This document shows, one piece after another, positions 56,460 through 64,000 of a stretch of 64,000 nucleotides of DNA. The position numbers were made by a program, and so were the translations under genes. The stretch comes from Calothrix sp. HK-06 (lineage in GTDB: Bacteria > Cyanobacteriota > Cyanobacteriia > Cyanobacteriales > Nostocaceae): NCBI RefSeq assembly GCF_001904745.1, contig NZ_MRCD01000004.1:124001-188000 (forward strand), in the 5' to 3' direction. The notes under the pieces were generated by a model that did not search any database, was not told the origin of the DNA, and was given only the letters and a program-made list of their open reading frames with translations. Position 1 is the first letter of the stretch; each line of letters opens with the position of its first letter.

Positions 56460-58085
56460 TTGGTTGTGGTTAATTCTGAGGCGCCGAAACCAAGCAAAAT
56501 TATCGACACTGAAATTATCGCAGTTACAGTTTACACAGACCAAGCTCTGGTAACACGTCAAGGGAAAATCGAACTATTTGGAGAAGAACAAGAATTAGTT
56601 ATTAATAACGTACCAGTTACGCTCGACACCGAATCAGTACGTGTTGGAGGTAGAGGTCGAATAGTCGTAAAAGTTGGCAATGTCAATGTAGATCGTGTTT
56701 ACGCGACTGAACCTGTAGAAACGCGCGTTGCCCAAATTACGACTCATATTGAGCAACTAGAATCAGAACAAAGTTATTTACAAGCGCAAATTGATGGTTT
56801 AGCATTGCAAGCGCGCTTTATTGAAGGATTACGCGAAAAAACCGAAGAACCATTTGCCCAAAGTCTATCGCGCAAAAATTTAAGTTTAAGTGAAACCCTA
56901 GATTTTGTGAATTTTCTTGGTAGTCAATATACCGAATATGGTATTGCCACAAGAGACAGTCAAAACCGCAAACAAGAAATTGACAAAGAATTACAAGCAT
57001 TAAAACAACAACTTCGCCAAATTCAAACCCCACTACCAAAAGAAAGTTTTAAATTAACAGTAGACATTGAACCTGCGGGTGCAGGTGAATTTGAGTTAGA
57101 AGTAACTTATGTAGTTAGACGTGCTGCATGGGCACCATTGTACGACATGCGTGTTAACAGTACAAATAAAACCCTTAGTCTTAACTATATAGCCGAAGTC
57201 ACACAAAACACAGGTGAAGATTGGAATAATGTTGCACTAATTTTATCAACAGCCAAACCAGGACTAGGAACACTGCCACCAAAATTAGAACCCTGGTATG
57301 TAGGAATACGTGAACCACGAATAATGCAAAGTGCAGCAATGAGCGCACCAGATAATGCCAGAATGGTAAGGCGCCGCGCGTATAATCTAGAGTTTAGAGA
57401 TGATGACGATGAGCAAGAAGATAATTATATAGAAGCTGAAATAGAAAAAGCCGAAGTATCGAAAGAAGGAAGCGTTGTTTCGTTTAAATTAAACAGCAGT
57501 ACTAACATACCAAATGATGGGGCGCCACACAAAGCAACAATTTTTAACGATGATTTTCCAATTCATTTTAGTTATATAGCAATGCCCCGTTTGGTCAGCT
57601 TTGCTTATTTACAAGCTACCGTCAAAAATCCTACTAATGGAGCTACCTTATTACCAGGTAAAGCCAATATCTTTCGTGATAATGTATTTGTAGGCACAGC
57701 GCAATTAACAAATGTGGCGCCGGGACAAGAATTTAAAGTCAACTTAGGTATTGACGAGAGTATAAAAATAGAGCGTGACTTAGTAGAACGGCAAGTAGAT
57801 AAAAAGCTAATTGGCAGTAACCGTAAAATTACTTATGCCTATCGGCTAATTCTGACTAACTTACTTAGTCAAGAAGCAAATTTAAAACTAAGTGAGCAAA
57901 TCCCAAAAAGTAAACACGAACAAATTAAGATTTATCTGAACCGTTGTAACCCACAAATTCAACTTGGCGAAATGGGTATATTAGAATGGGAACTCAGAAT
58001 GGCGCCGCAATCTAAGCAAGAATTATATTACCAATTCATAATTGAGTATCCACCAAATTTAGATATTGTTGGATTAAATATTTAA
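56460..58085 (+). CDS. MuiA-like protein (DUF4140/DUF4139)
   Basis: A 541-aa protein of the mucoidy-inhibitor MuiA family. N-terminal DUF4140 (AVTVYTDQALVTRQGKIELF, about 20-115), a coiled coil at about 95-195 (IEQLESEQSYLQAQIDGLAL), and C-terminal DUF4139 (about 205-538, FELEVTYVVRRAAWAPLYDM, NYIAEVTQNTGEDWNNVALI). No signal peptide is evident. Start TTG 56460 or GTG 56466; gaggat lies upstream. Molecular function unknown. Confidence 0.85.
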   Translation: MVVVNSEAPKPSKIIDTEIIAVTVYTDQALVTRQGKIELFGEEQELVINNVPVTLDTESVRVGGRGRIVVKVGNVNVDRVYATEPVETRVAQITTHIEQLESEQSYLQAQIDGLALQARFIEGLREKTEEPFAQSLSRKNLSLSETLDFVNFLGSQYTEYGIATRDSQNRKQEIDKELQALKQQLRQIQTPLPKESFKLTVDIEPAGAGEFELEVTYVVRRAAWAPLYDMRVNSTNKTLSLNYIAEVTQNTGEDWNNVALILSTAKPGLGTLPPKLEPWYVGIREPRIMQSAAMSAPDNARMVRRRAYNLEFRDDDDEQEDNYIEAEIEKAEVSKEGSVVSFKLNSSTNIPNDGAPHKATIFNDDFPIHFSYIAMPRLVSFAYLQATVKNPTNGATLLPGKANIFRDNVFVGTAQLTNVAPGQEFKVNLGIDESIKIERDLVERQVDKKLIGSNRKITYAYRLILTNLLSQEANLKLSEQIPKSKHEQIKIYLNRCNPQIQLGEMGILEWELRMAPQSKQELYYQFIIEYPPNLDIVGLNI

Positions 58086-58093
58086 AATTTTAT

Positions 58094-58170
58094 TCCCCCA
58101 ACCCCCCTTAATAAGGGGGGCTTTAAACCCCTCTTTTTTCCCCCCTTATTAAGGGGGGTTAGGGGGGATT
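58094..58170. repeat. cccccc/gggggg hairpin repeat, copy 3
   Basis: cccccaaccccccttaataa then ggggggc, and 24 bases on cccccttattaaggggggtt plus aggggggat. Located between convergent genes, like the copies at 23833 and 28011. Confidence 0.6.
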
Positions 58171-59520
58171 TTAACATCTATAAGCCAAAAATGGAATCAA
58201 CATTTCCGCATGACTCAAACTACCATGAATTCCAACAGGATAATGTTGTGTATCATCTTCAAAACTAACCCAGTCACCTTTAGGAATAATTATCGCATCA
58301 CCCAAACGGTTATAACTTAATTCACTTAACTCTGTTCCTGGTAAGCCCAATAAACCTAATTCTATAGCTTCAGCTTTCGACAAAAGCAAAAATTTTTCAG
58401 CTAAATTTTCTTGCACGTAATCATAAACTTCTTTTTCTTTACCTTTATTAATGTATAAATAGCGTGCTTGAGTTCCCCCTGTAAACGGAGCAGACAAGTT
58501 TTTATTTAAAATTGGGTGATGGTTTAACCAAGTTATTTTATCTGAATGAACCGCACGTTGACCGTGGTCTGCTGTAATAAGTAATACAGTATCATGACGT
58601 CCTGCTAACGGCGCCAAGACTTCGCGGTAAAGTGAAAAATCAATACTCGCGACTTCTGCTCGGTAGTTTTGACTTAGCGGTTGATAACAATGGGCAAAAA
58701 TATCAATTTCAGGAATATATAAATAAGTAAAGCTCTTAACATTACTGTTTTTGTTTGTTAAGCGTTGACGCAACTGAGAAAAAGCATCAGCAGGAGTCCT
58801 GTAGCCAAAAAAGCTATTGAGCAGAGCATTACTGCCAGCACTGGTAAAACGACTAATACTTGTGTTTTGAAATTTATGAAAATTAATAATTTCAACATCT
58901 ACACCTGACTTTTCCATCAACACGTAGATATTGGGCATTGGTAAAAGTGTATCAGGGTTAAGTTGAGAATCTAAATAAGGCACCGATGTTGGTGTAAAAC
59001 TTGGACGAAAACCAATTAAATTTACTAAGCTACCAACTTCTTGAAAGTATATATGGGTATTAATTAAACCATGTAGAGCAGGCGCCTGTGCGGTTGCAGC
59101 AGAAGTCAGCGCTGTTACAGTTGTGGTAGGAAACACAGAAGTAGCTGGCATAAAAAAAGCCTGCGGTGAGTTGCAGGCTTGAGCTAGTCTTGGTATTACA
59201 CCTTCACTGCTCAACGTTCGGAACTGTTCGTAACCAAAAGCATCTAAGATAATTAAGACTACATGATTGATAGGCGCCTGTTTTTGCCAGCTATGCCAAG
59301 CATCTGTTAAAGATTTAATTGCTAAAAGGTCAGGATTAAAAGGTGTTACAGTTTTGTATGCGTTTAGTACATAAGGTTCACACAACCATTCAAGCGTTAA
59401 AGCTGCAATATTAGAAAGTCCTAGTCCATCGTAACTAGGCTTTAACATATTAGGCGCCAGTGCTTCTGGTATTTGTTGTCGTTGTATAAGAGCTTGTTCT
59501 ACCGCAGTTATGTTATTCAT
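58171..59520 (-). CDS. alkaline-phosphatase-superfamily phosphodiesterase
   Basis: A 449-aa protein of the type I phosphodiesterase/nucleotide pyrophosphatase family. Metal site residues are LIILDAFGYEQF (first Asp), the nucleophile Thr in SVFPTTTVTALTSA, and LLITADHGQRAVHSD (Asp, His), plus GIHGSLSHAEMLIPF near the C-terminus. No signal peptide is seen, so it is probably cytoplasmic. Substrate unknown (nucleotide or phospholipid-linked phosphodiester). Confidence 0.85.
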   Translation of the reverse strand: MNNITAVEQALIQRQQIPEALAPNMLKPSYDGLGLSNIAALTLEWLCEPYVLNAYKTVTPFNPDLLAIKSLTDAWHSWQKQAPINHVVLIILDAFGYEQFRTLSSEGVIPRLAQACNSPQAFFMPATSVFPTTTVTALTSAATAQAPALHGLINTHIYFQEVGSLVNLIGFRPSFTPTSVPYLDSQLNPDTLLPMPNIYVLMEKSGVDVEIINFHKFQNTSISRFTSAGSNALLNSFFGYRTPADAFSQLRQRLTNKNSNVKSFTYLYIPEIDIFAHCYQPLSQNYRAEVASIDFSLYREVLAPLAGRHDTVLLITADHGQRAVHSDKITWLNHHPILNKNLSAPFTGGTQARYLYINKGKEKEVYDYVQENLAEKFLLLSKAEAIELGLLGLPGTELSELSYNRLGDAIIIPKGDWVSFEDDTQHYPVGIHGSLSHAEMLIPFLAYRC

Positions 59521-59572
59521 GGTTGTTTACTCTACCTTGCACCGTATATTCTAACTTCTATACATTTGTATT

Positions 59573-60163
59573 ATGCGCTACACGCGAGTTATTAAAATGA
59601 CTTGTTTATTTTTAATAGGTTTACTGCTAGTAATATTATTTACTGCTAGTCATATATATATTTACGGTAATACACCAAGTCTAATCAAAGCTGATGCAGC
59701 TATAGTGTTAGGCGCCGAAGTATGGGACAATGAACCATCTCCAGTATTCCGCGAACGCATTAATCATGCAGTCAATCTTTATAAAGCTCGTGATGTTAGT
59801 AAATTAATTTTTACAGGTGGAGTTGGTGCAGGTAAACAAATATCAGAAGCAGAAGCAGGAAAACAATATGCGGTTAAAAATGGTGTTAATGAGCTAGATA
59901 TATTAATTGAAACAAAATCACGTACTACTAATCAAAACCTGAAGTATGCTAAGAAAGTTGGTCAACAGCATAATTTAAATAAATTTCTTGTTGTGAGTGA
60001 CCCATTACATATGAAGCGCGCGGTATTAATGGCGAGAAATTTAGGTTTAGATGCGTTTCCTTCACCAACACCCACTACTCGCTATCGTAGCTTTAAAAGT
60101 CAGTTACAGTTTTTATCGCGCGAGACATACTTTTATTTTGTTTATTTGGTTTTTAAAGCTTAA
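59573..60163 (+). CDS. YdcF/SanA family protein (DUF218)
   Basis: A 196-aa protein with one N-terminal membrane segment (about 7-30, KMTCLFLIGLLLVILFTASH) and a periplasmic DUF218 domain: DAAIVLGAEVWDNEPSPVFR, KLIFTGGVGAGKQISEAEAG and VVSDPLHMKRAVLMARNLG. SanA-like proteins affect envelope permeability; the biochemical role is unclear. Divergent from the phosphodiesterase with a 52-base gap. Confidence 0.85.
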   Translation: MRYTRVIKMTCLFLIGLLLVILFTASHIYIYGNTPSLIKADAAIVLGAEVWDNEPSPVFRERINHAVNLYKARDVSKLIFTGGVGAGKQISEAEAGKQYAVKNGVNELDILIETKSRTTNQNLKYAKKVGQQHNLNKFLVVSDPLHMKRAVLMARNLGLDAFPSPTPTTRYRSFKSQLQFLSRETYFYFVYLVFKA

Positions 60164-60181
60164 ACATTAATCAACCATCTT

Positions 60182-60262
60182 GTGGAATGTCTTGTGGAAC
60201 AGGCGTCCTCGCCCGTCCAACTATTAATCTATTATTAAGGCGGGCAAGGATGCCCACTCCAC
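60182..60262. repeat. gtggaacgggc / gcccactccac dispersed repeat
   Basis: gtggaatgtcttgtggaaca and ggcgtcctcgcccgtcc face ggcgggcaaggatgcccact plus ccacaag. Related pieces lie at 21483-21512 and 63343-63372. An imperfect palindrome between two plus-strand genes. Confidence 0.55.
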
Positions 60263-60337
60263 AAGAAAAGTTTGAAACTATCCGAAAAGCCTCTTTGTGA
60301 AACTGTAGTCAAAGCTACAAAATATTAGAGGTAAATT

Positions 60338-60814
60338 ATGATTCATCATATTTCAATTTCCGCTCGCAACCCGGAACGTGTGGCACAAGCTTTAGGTGAG
60401 GTTATGAAAGCACTAGTCTCACCGTTTCCACCTCACCCAGGTAGTTATTTTGTTTTGCCACAAGATAATTATGGAACGGGAATTGAAGTTTATCCTATTG
60501 GTTCTGAGCTTTTGCCAGGTGAAGGAAGTTCATCATGTCAGTTTGCAATAAACGATAATACTTCTCAATATACTGCTACCCATGCAGCAATTTCTGTACC
60601 TACTAGTCAAGAAGAAATTGAGCAGATTGCAAAACGCGAAGGATGGCGTGCAGTACGTTGTAATCGAGATGGTATTTTTGATGTTATCGAGTTTTGGGTA
60701 GAAAATCGCTTGATGATAGAGTTTTTGACTCCAGAAATGGCATCTCAATATATAGTGTTTGTAACAAATCCAGAAATGATTAAGTCATTTATGCAGGCGC
60801 CTGCACTTGCATAA
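60338..60814 (+). CDS. VOC-like hypothetical protein
   Basis: A 158-aa protein starting MIHHISISARNPERVAQALG, which matches the first strand and helix of vicinal-oxygen-chelate proteins. Metal ligands are not all obvious (H in MIHHIS, H in THAAISV, E in LMIEFLTPE). Catalytic function not assignable. Good start: taaattatg after an AT-rich leader. Confidence 0.65.
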   Translation: MIHHISISARNPERVAQALGEVMKALVSPFPPHPGSYFVLPQDNYGTGIEVYPIGSELLPGEGSSSCQFAINDNTSQYTATHAAISVPTSQEEIEQIAKREGWRAVRCNRDGIFDVIEFWVENRLMIEFLTPEMASQYIVFVTNPEMIKSFMQAPALA

Positions 60815-60869
60815 GTGGTATTGGGTTAATATGGGCAATGTTAGTTTGCCGTGATTATCCAAAACGCTT

Positions 60870-61907
60870 ATGAAGTATAACCAACTGGGTGACAGCGACC
60901 TCAAAGTTTCTGAAATTTGCCTCGGTACAATGACCTTTGGGCAGCAGAATACTTTAGAAGAAGCACATCAGCAGTTAGATTTTGCAATTTCACAAGGTGT
61001 CAACTTTATTGATACTGCTGAAATGTACCCAGTTCCACCTCGTGCAGAAACTTATAGCAAGACGGAGACTTACATTGGGGAGTGGTTGAAAAATCAACAA
61101 CGTGACAAACTAATTATTGCCACAAAAATGGTCGGCACCGGAAGACGTTTCCATTGGGTGCGGGATGGTAAAGTTAGTGTAGACCGTAAAAATATCACCG
61201 AGGCAATTGAAGCAAGTCTCAAAAGATTACAAACCGATTACATCGACCTTTACCAAATCCACTGGCCCGACCGTTATGTACCTACATTCGGGCAAACTGT
61301 CTTTGATTATAAACAAGAGCGTGCCTCAACTCCAATTGCAGAACAGTTAGAAGTTTTTGCCGAAGTGATTAAACAAGGTAAAATTCGGTATTTAGGTTTG
61401 AGTAACGAAACTCCTTGGGGAGTATGCGAATTTAGTCATGCAGCCAAACAACTTAATTTACCTAAAGTAGTATCAATACAAAACGCCTATAATCTTATCA
61501 ACCGAGTATTTGATTCAGCACTAGCAGAAGCATGTTACCGCGAAAACGTTGGCTTGCTTGCGTATAGTCCACTTGGTTTTGGAATGCTATCAGGTAAATA
61601 TATAGATAAAAAACCAGAAAAATCTCGTCTTGCTTTATTTGAAGGGTTTGGACAACGTTACAACAAACCAAATGTCAAAGAGGCAGTAACCAAATATATA
61701 AAGATAGCTAAAAAGTATAATTTAACTCCCGTCAACTTAGCATTAGCCTTTGTACGTAATCGCTGGTTTGTTAGCAGTACAATTATTGGCGCCACCACAT
61801 TAAAACAACTTAAAGAAAATCTAACAAGCGTTGATATTAATTTAACTAAAGAAATTTTAGCAGAAATCGACGCAGTTCATACCCGTTATCCTAATCCGGC
61901 GCCGTAA
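60870..61907 (+). CDS. NADP(H)-dependent aldo/keto reductase, Tas-like
   Basis: 345 aa, aldo/keto reductase family, closest in layout to E. coli Tas (YgdS). Catalytic residues are D48 and Y53 in NFIDTAEMYP, K86 in IATKM and H131 in LYQIHWPDRY. The long RRFHWVRDGKVSVDRKNI loop is a Tas feature. Cytoplasmic; substrate unknown. Its 3' end overlaps, on the opposite strand, the open frame of a truncated ATPase gene. Confidence 0.92.
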   Translation: MKYNQLGDSDLKVSEICLGTMTFGQQNTLEEAHQQLDFAISQGVNFIDTAEMYPVPPRAETYSKTETYIGEWLKNQQRDKLIIATKMVGTGRRFHWVRDGKVSVDRKNITEAIEASLKRLQTDYIDLYQIHWPDRYVPTFGQTVFDYKQERASTPIAEQLEVFAEVIKQGKIRYLGLSNETPWGVCEFSHAAKQLNLPKVVSIQNAYNLINRVFDSALAEACYRENVGLLAYSPLGFGMLSGKYIDKKPEKSRLALFEGFGQRYNKPNVKEAVTKYIKIAKKYNLTPVNLALAFVRNRWFVSSTIIGATTLKQLKENLTSVDINLTKEILAEIDAVHTRYPNPAP

Positions 61908-62060
61908 TCGTAGCACATCGGTCTCAGATGTGCTTCTAATGTTCATTCCTACTAAAATAATCATATCTTTTGCCAAACCAGTTTCTGGGTCAGTAAAATC
62001 AAATTCAGGTGAGGAGAGATATTTTTTGAAGTGTTTTAGCTGAACAGATTGAACTTTCAT
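61857..62060 (-). pseudogene. ABC/SMC-like ATPase truncated at the P-loop
   Basis: The minus strand reads MKVQSVQLKHFKKYLSSPEF then DFTDPETGLAKDMIILVGMN. This is the usual N-terminus of an SMC-like AAA ATPase up to the residue before GSGKS. It then continues into unrelated sequence antisense to the reductase gene (IRSTSETDVLRLRRR) and stops. A small palindrome (agcacatc ... gatgtgct, 61912-61934) lies just beyond the breakpoint. The start overlaps the upstream antitoxin-like gene by four bases, as in an intact operon. Confidence 0.6.
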
Positions 62061-62371
62061 GTATTAAATTTTCTCTGAATTTGTTTTCCACACTCCTCAT
62101 AAATGCTCTCACGACTTAAAGCATAATCAGAAAGTGTCGGTATTGAGCCATCACGATGTTCAACCTCATCAAGAAATATATCTAAATCTGCTTCTAACTC
62201 ATGTTCATCTTCAAGCTTATTATAGCTAGCTTTTTTACCCAGTAATGCTTCGACTTTAGGCGCCAATGCTTCAGCTAGCAATTGCCGAATACTGAATGCG
62301 TCTTGACGTGCGATACTTTCTTGAAGTTTTTGTTCTAATTCAGGTGTTAATTTCAGTGTAATGGTAGTCAT
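62057..62371 (-). CDS. small antitoxin-like protein paired with the broken ATPase
   Basis: 104 aa: MTTITLKLTPELEQKLQESI suggests a ribbon-helix-helix N-terminus. An acidic middle follows (EDEHELEADLDIFLDEVEHR) and a helical end. The 4-base overlap with the ATPase start shows they were one operon. Because the ATPase is truncated, this gene may be an orphan. Precise family not recognised. Confidence 0.65.
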   Translation of the reverse strand: MTTITLKLTPELEQKLQESIARQDAFSIRQLLAEALAPKVEALLGKKASYNKLEDEHELEADLDIFLDEVEHRDGSIPTLSDYALSRESIYEECGKQIQRKFNT

Positions 62372-62423
62372 TTTTATAAAAGTGAGGGTAATGAGCGTTT
62401 TGTTCTTATATTAACAGGGCAAG

Positions 62424-63323
62424 CTAATCGTAAGCAGTCAGTTCCAAAGCTTCGCGTGCTTGCAACCACTCAGTAGGGATACTTTCGGTGCCCGCAGAAC
62501 ATGCTACAATTCCACCAACAATTGCACAAGTTGTATCTCTATCACCCAATCCCCTAACAGTTGTCCAAATTGCCTCTATATAATTATCAAGGTGTTGTGC
62601 TGCACACCATAATGCAAAGGGTACAGTATCTTGTGCAGAAATTTTGGCGCCTGAACCAAGTATTGCCGCAGCATTTTCTATGGATATATTTTCACTCAAA
62701 TTACTCGCGTGCTGAAGTTTTGATTTAACTTCGCTATCAGGAATATAATTAATTACTTGGTTAAGAAACTCTTGTTTTGTAAATATAGAATTAGAAGCAA
62801 TACCAGCAGCTACTGCAACGGCAACTGCACCAGCTATTGCTTCAGGATGTGCATGAGTAATTTCTGCACTTTTTATAGCTTGGTCAACTAATAAATCTAT
62901 ATTATCAGCAAAATATGCTCCCAATGGCGCCACTCGCATTGCAGTACCATTGCCATATGAACCTTGTCCATTAAATAAACTTGTAGCTAGCTGGCGCCAG
63001 TTTTTATTATTATCACGAATATCTGTGAGTAACTTATGCATTGCAGGGCCATAACCGCGTTCTGTATCATAGCGTTCTGCAAAATCTCTTGCTAGGGCGT
63101 CTTGATTAATTTCTTGATATTGTTGCAATATAGAAACGATTGATAATGCCATTTGAGTATCGTCTGTGTAATACCATACTCCGCTTGGCAACGCGCGTAA
63201 ATTAATTAAGTTTTCTGCCACATTTGGATGCACGAAGAATTTTTCTCCAAATGCATCTCCCACTGATAATCCTTGTAATGAGTTTATCGCGCAAGTAAAG
63301 CGCGCTTCTTTTGTAGATTCCAT
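62424..63323 (-). CDS. ADP-ribosylglycohydrolase family protein
   Basis: A 299-aa protein of the DraG/ADP-ribosyl-hydrolase family, which removes ADP-ribose from proteins or small molecules. Binuclear metal ligands are visible: GLSVGDAFGEKF, YYTDDTQMALS and LGDRDTTCAIVGGIVA. Also ITHAHPEAIAGAVAVAVA. No nitrogenase regulators are nearby, so the target is unknown. Single gene. Confidence 0.9.
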   Translation of the reverse strand: MESTKEARFTCAINSLQGLSVGDAFGEKFFVHPNVAENLINLRALPSGVWYYTDDTQMALSIVSILQQYQEINQDALARDFAERYDTERGYGPAMHKLLTDIRDNNKNWRQLATSLFNGQGSYGNGTAMRVAPLGAYFADNIDLLVDQAIKSAEITHAHPEAIAGAVAVAVAAGIASNSIFTKQEFLNQVINYIPDSEVKSKLQHASNLSENISIENAAAILGSGAKISAQDTVPFALWCAAQHLDNYIEAIWTTVRGLGDRDTTCAIVGGIVACSAGTESIPTEWLQAREALELTAYD

Positions 63324-63384
63324 AGATTATATATTATGTTTCTTGTGGGATGGGCATCCTTGCCCGTCCTTTTATAACAGCATC

Positions 63385-63466
63385 CTACTAACACAGAGAA
63401 ACCTGGTTTCTTGTTATGACGCTCGTAGTTATTATACTTAGTCAAGAAGAAACCAGGTTTCTGAAG
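63385..63466. repeat. aaaccaggtttct palindromic repeat reaching into the tolC-like gene
   Basis: agaaacctggtttcttg at about 63399 and gaagaaaccaggtttctgaa at about 63446 face each other; each is itself near-palindromic. A relative is at about 39021. The second unit forms the last codons of the TolC-like protein (ETFRNLVSS), so the reading frame appears to end inside the repeat. Confidence 0.55.
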
Positions 63467-64000
63467 GTTTCTGATGTAGTGCCTAGTAGTTGGTCTAAAT
63501 TAGCCAAAGCGTTTAAATATCTTACAGTCACTTCAACTTCATTATTGTGTGCCTGTGCTAGTTCATTTATTCTATTAATTAATTCAGATTGAGAAGCTTT
63601 ACCGAGTTTAAACTTTTCTTGTTCTAGATTGAATTGCTGTTCTGATAGTTTGACGGCTTGTCTGGCGCCTTCTACCTGTGAGTAAATAGAATTAATATAG
63701 TTTATACTGTTTTGTAAGTACGTATCTAATTGCAATGTCGCATTTTTTAGTGTCTCACCTTTGATTTGTTTATTTTTATCTACGAGTTGGCTTATTTCAA
63801 AGTCAAAACGGTTACGTAAGTAGTTTGGCTGATAAGTAAAGGCAATTTTTTGTAAATTATCGAATTCTAAAGATATTGGCTCAATAACAGGAATTTCGCT
63901 TGCTGTTATTTCTATATTATTTATTTCTAAAATCGATGCTAATTCTAAGCGTCTTGCTTTTACTTCATTTTGGGCAGCTAATAAAGGAATGCGATAGTTT
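63442..64000 (-). CDS. TolC-family outer membrane efflux protein, C-terminal part
   Basis: Partial gene: the frame is open to the window edge, so the start lies beyond 64000. 185 residues are visible. Helical repeats typical of the TolC alpha-barrel: LLAAQNEVKARRLELASILE, NRFDFEISQLVDKNKQIKGE, QVEGARQAVKLSEQQFNLEQ and EKFKLGKASQSELINRINEL. Works as the outer-membrane channel of efflux or type I secretion systems. The C-terminus lies in a dispersed repeat. Confidence 0.8.
   Translation of the reverse strand, partial: NYRIPLLAAQNEVKARRLELASILEINNIEITASEIPVIEPISLEFDNLQKIAFTYQPNYLRNRFDFEISQLVDKNKQIKGETLKNATLQLDTYLQNSINYINSIYSQVEGARQAVKLSEQQFNLEQEKFKLGKASQSELINRINELAQAHNNEVEVTVRYLNALANLDQLLGTTSETFRNLVSS

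Overview
The window comes from a filamentous-type (Nostocales-like) beta-cyanobacterium. Evidence: a complete beta-carboxysome operon (ccmK2-ccmK1-ccmL-ccmM-ccmN-ccmO), a CO2-uptake NDH-1 module (ndhF, ndhD, CO2 hydration protein), an sbtA-sbtB bicarbonate-transport operon, giant Ser/Thr-His hybrid kinases, abundant short dispersed repeats and an AT-leaning genome. The classical cyanobacterial palindrome HIP1 (GCGATCGC) was not found by eye. Instead GGCGCC is iterated roughly 95 times.

Layout. 0-5 kb: an aldo/keto reductase, a repeat-rich spacer with two degenerate copies of one short ORF, and an inverse-autotransporter-like beta-helix protein. 4.9-11.4 kb: housekeeping genes (prfB with a programmed +1 frameshift, a 50-aa membrane protein, ybeY, dgkA, trpG/pabA overlapping an MBL-fold gene) and exported or membrane proteins (PPC domain, LssY_C). 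11.6-20 kb: a 2007-aa Ser/Thr kinase-AAA-GAF-His kinase-receiver protein followed by a receiver-PAS-His kinase-receiver protein, then a class IV aminotransferase. 21.8-23.7 kb: ftsH. 24-27 kb: a STAND-type NTPase and a TPR protein with overlapping genes. 28-30 kb: sbtA-sbtB-Tat-exported beta-carbonic anhydrase. 30.7-34.4 kb: an accessory island of Uma2, several gene remnants, a MazEF pair and an orphan HSDR_N nuclease-like protein. 34.5-38.8 kb: ahcY, an MscS channel and two small hypothetical genes. 39.4-42.9 kb: an AT-rich four-gene operon (winged-helix-like protein, P-loop ATPase, small helical protein, PIN nuclease) lacking GGCGCC; this is the best candidate for an undescribed system. 43-49 kb: a glycosyltransferase, then the CO2 hydration protein, ndhD and ndhF (all minus strand). 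49.7-54.5 kb: the ccm operon, followed by a CmpR/NdhR-type LysR gene. 56-64 kb: MuiA-like protein, phosphodiesterase, YdcF, VOC-like protein, aldo/keto reductase, an antitoxin-like gene with a truncated ATPase partner, an ADP-ribosylglycohydrolase and the C-terminal part of a TolC-family protein running off the edge.

The main physiological theme is inorganic carbon acquisition: bicarbonate import (SbtA/B), a probable periplasmic carbonic anhydrase, NDH-1-driven CO2 hydration, the carboxysome shell and scaffold, and a LysR regulator of the matching family lie within about 28 kb. The other theme is mobile and defence-like accessory DNA in 23.9-27.1, 30.7-34.4, 38.8-43.0 and 61.8-62.4 kb. No rRNA, tRNA, CRISPR array or intact transposase gene was recognised.
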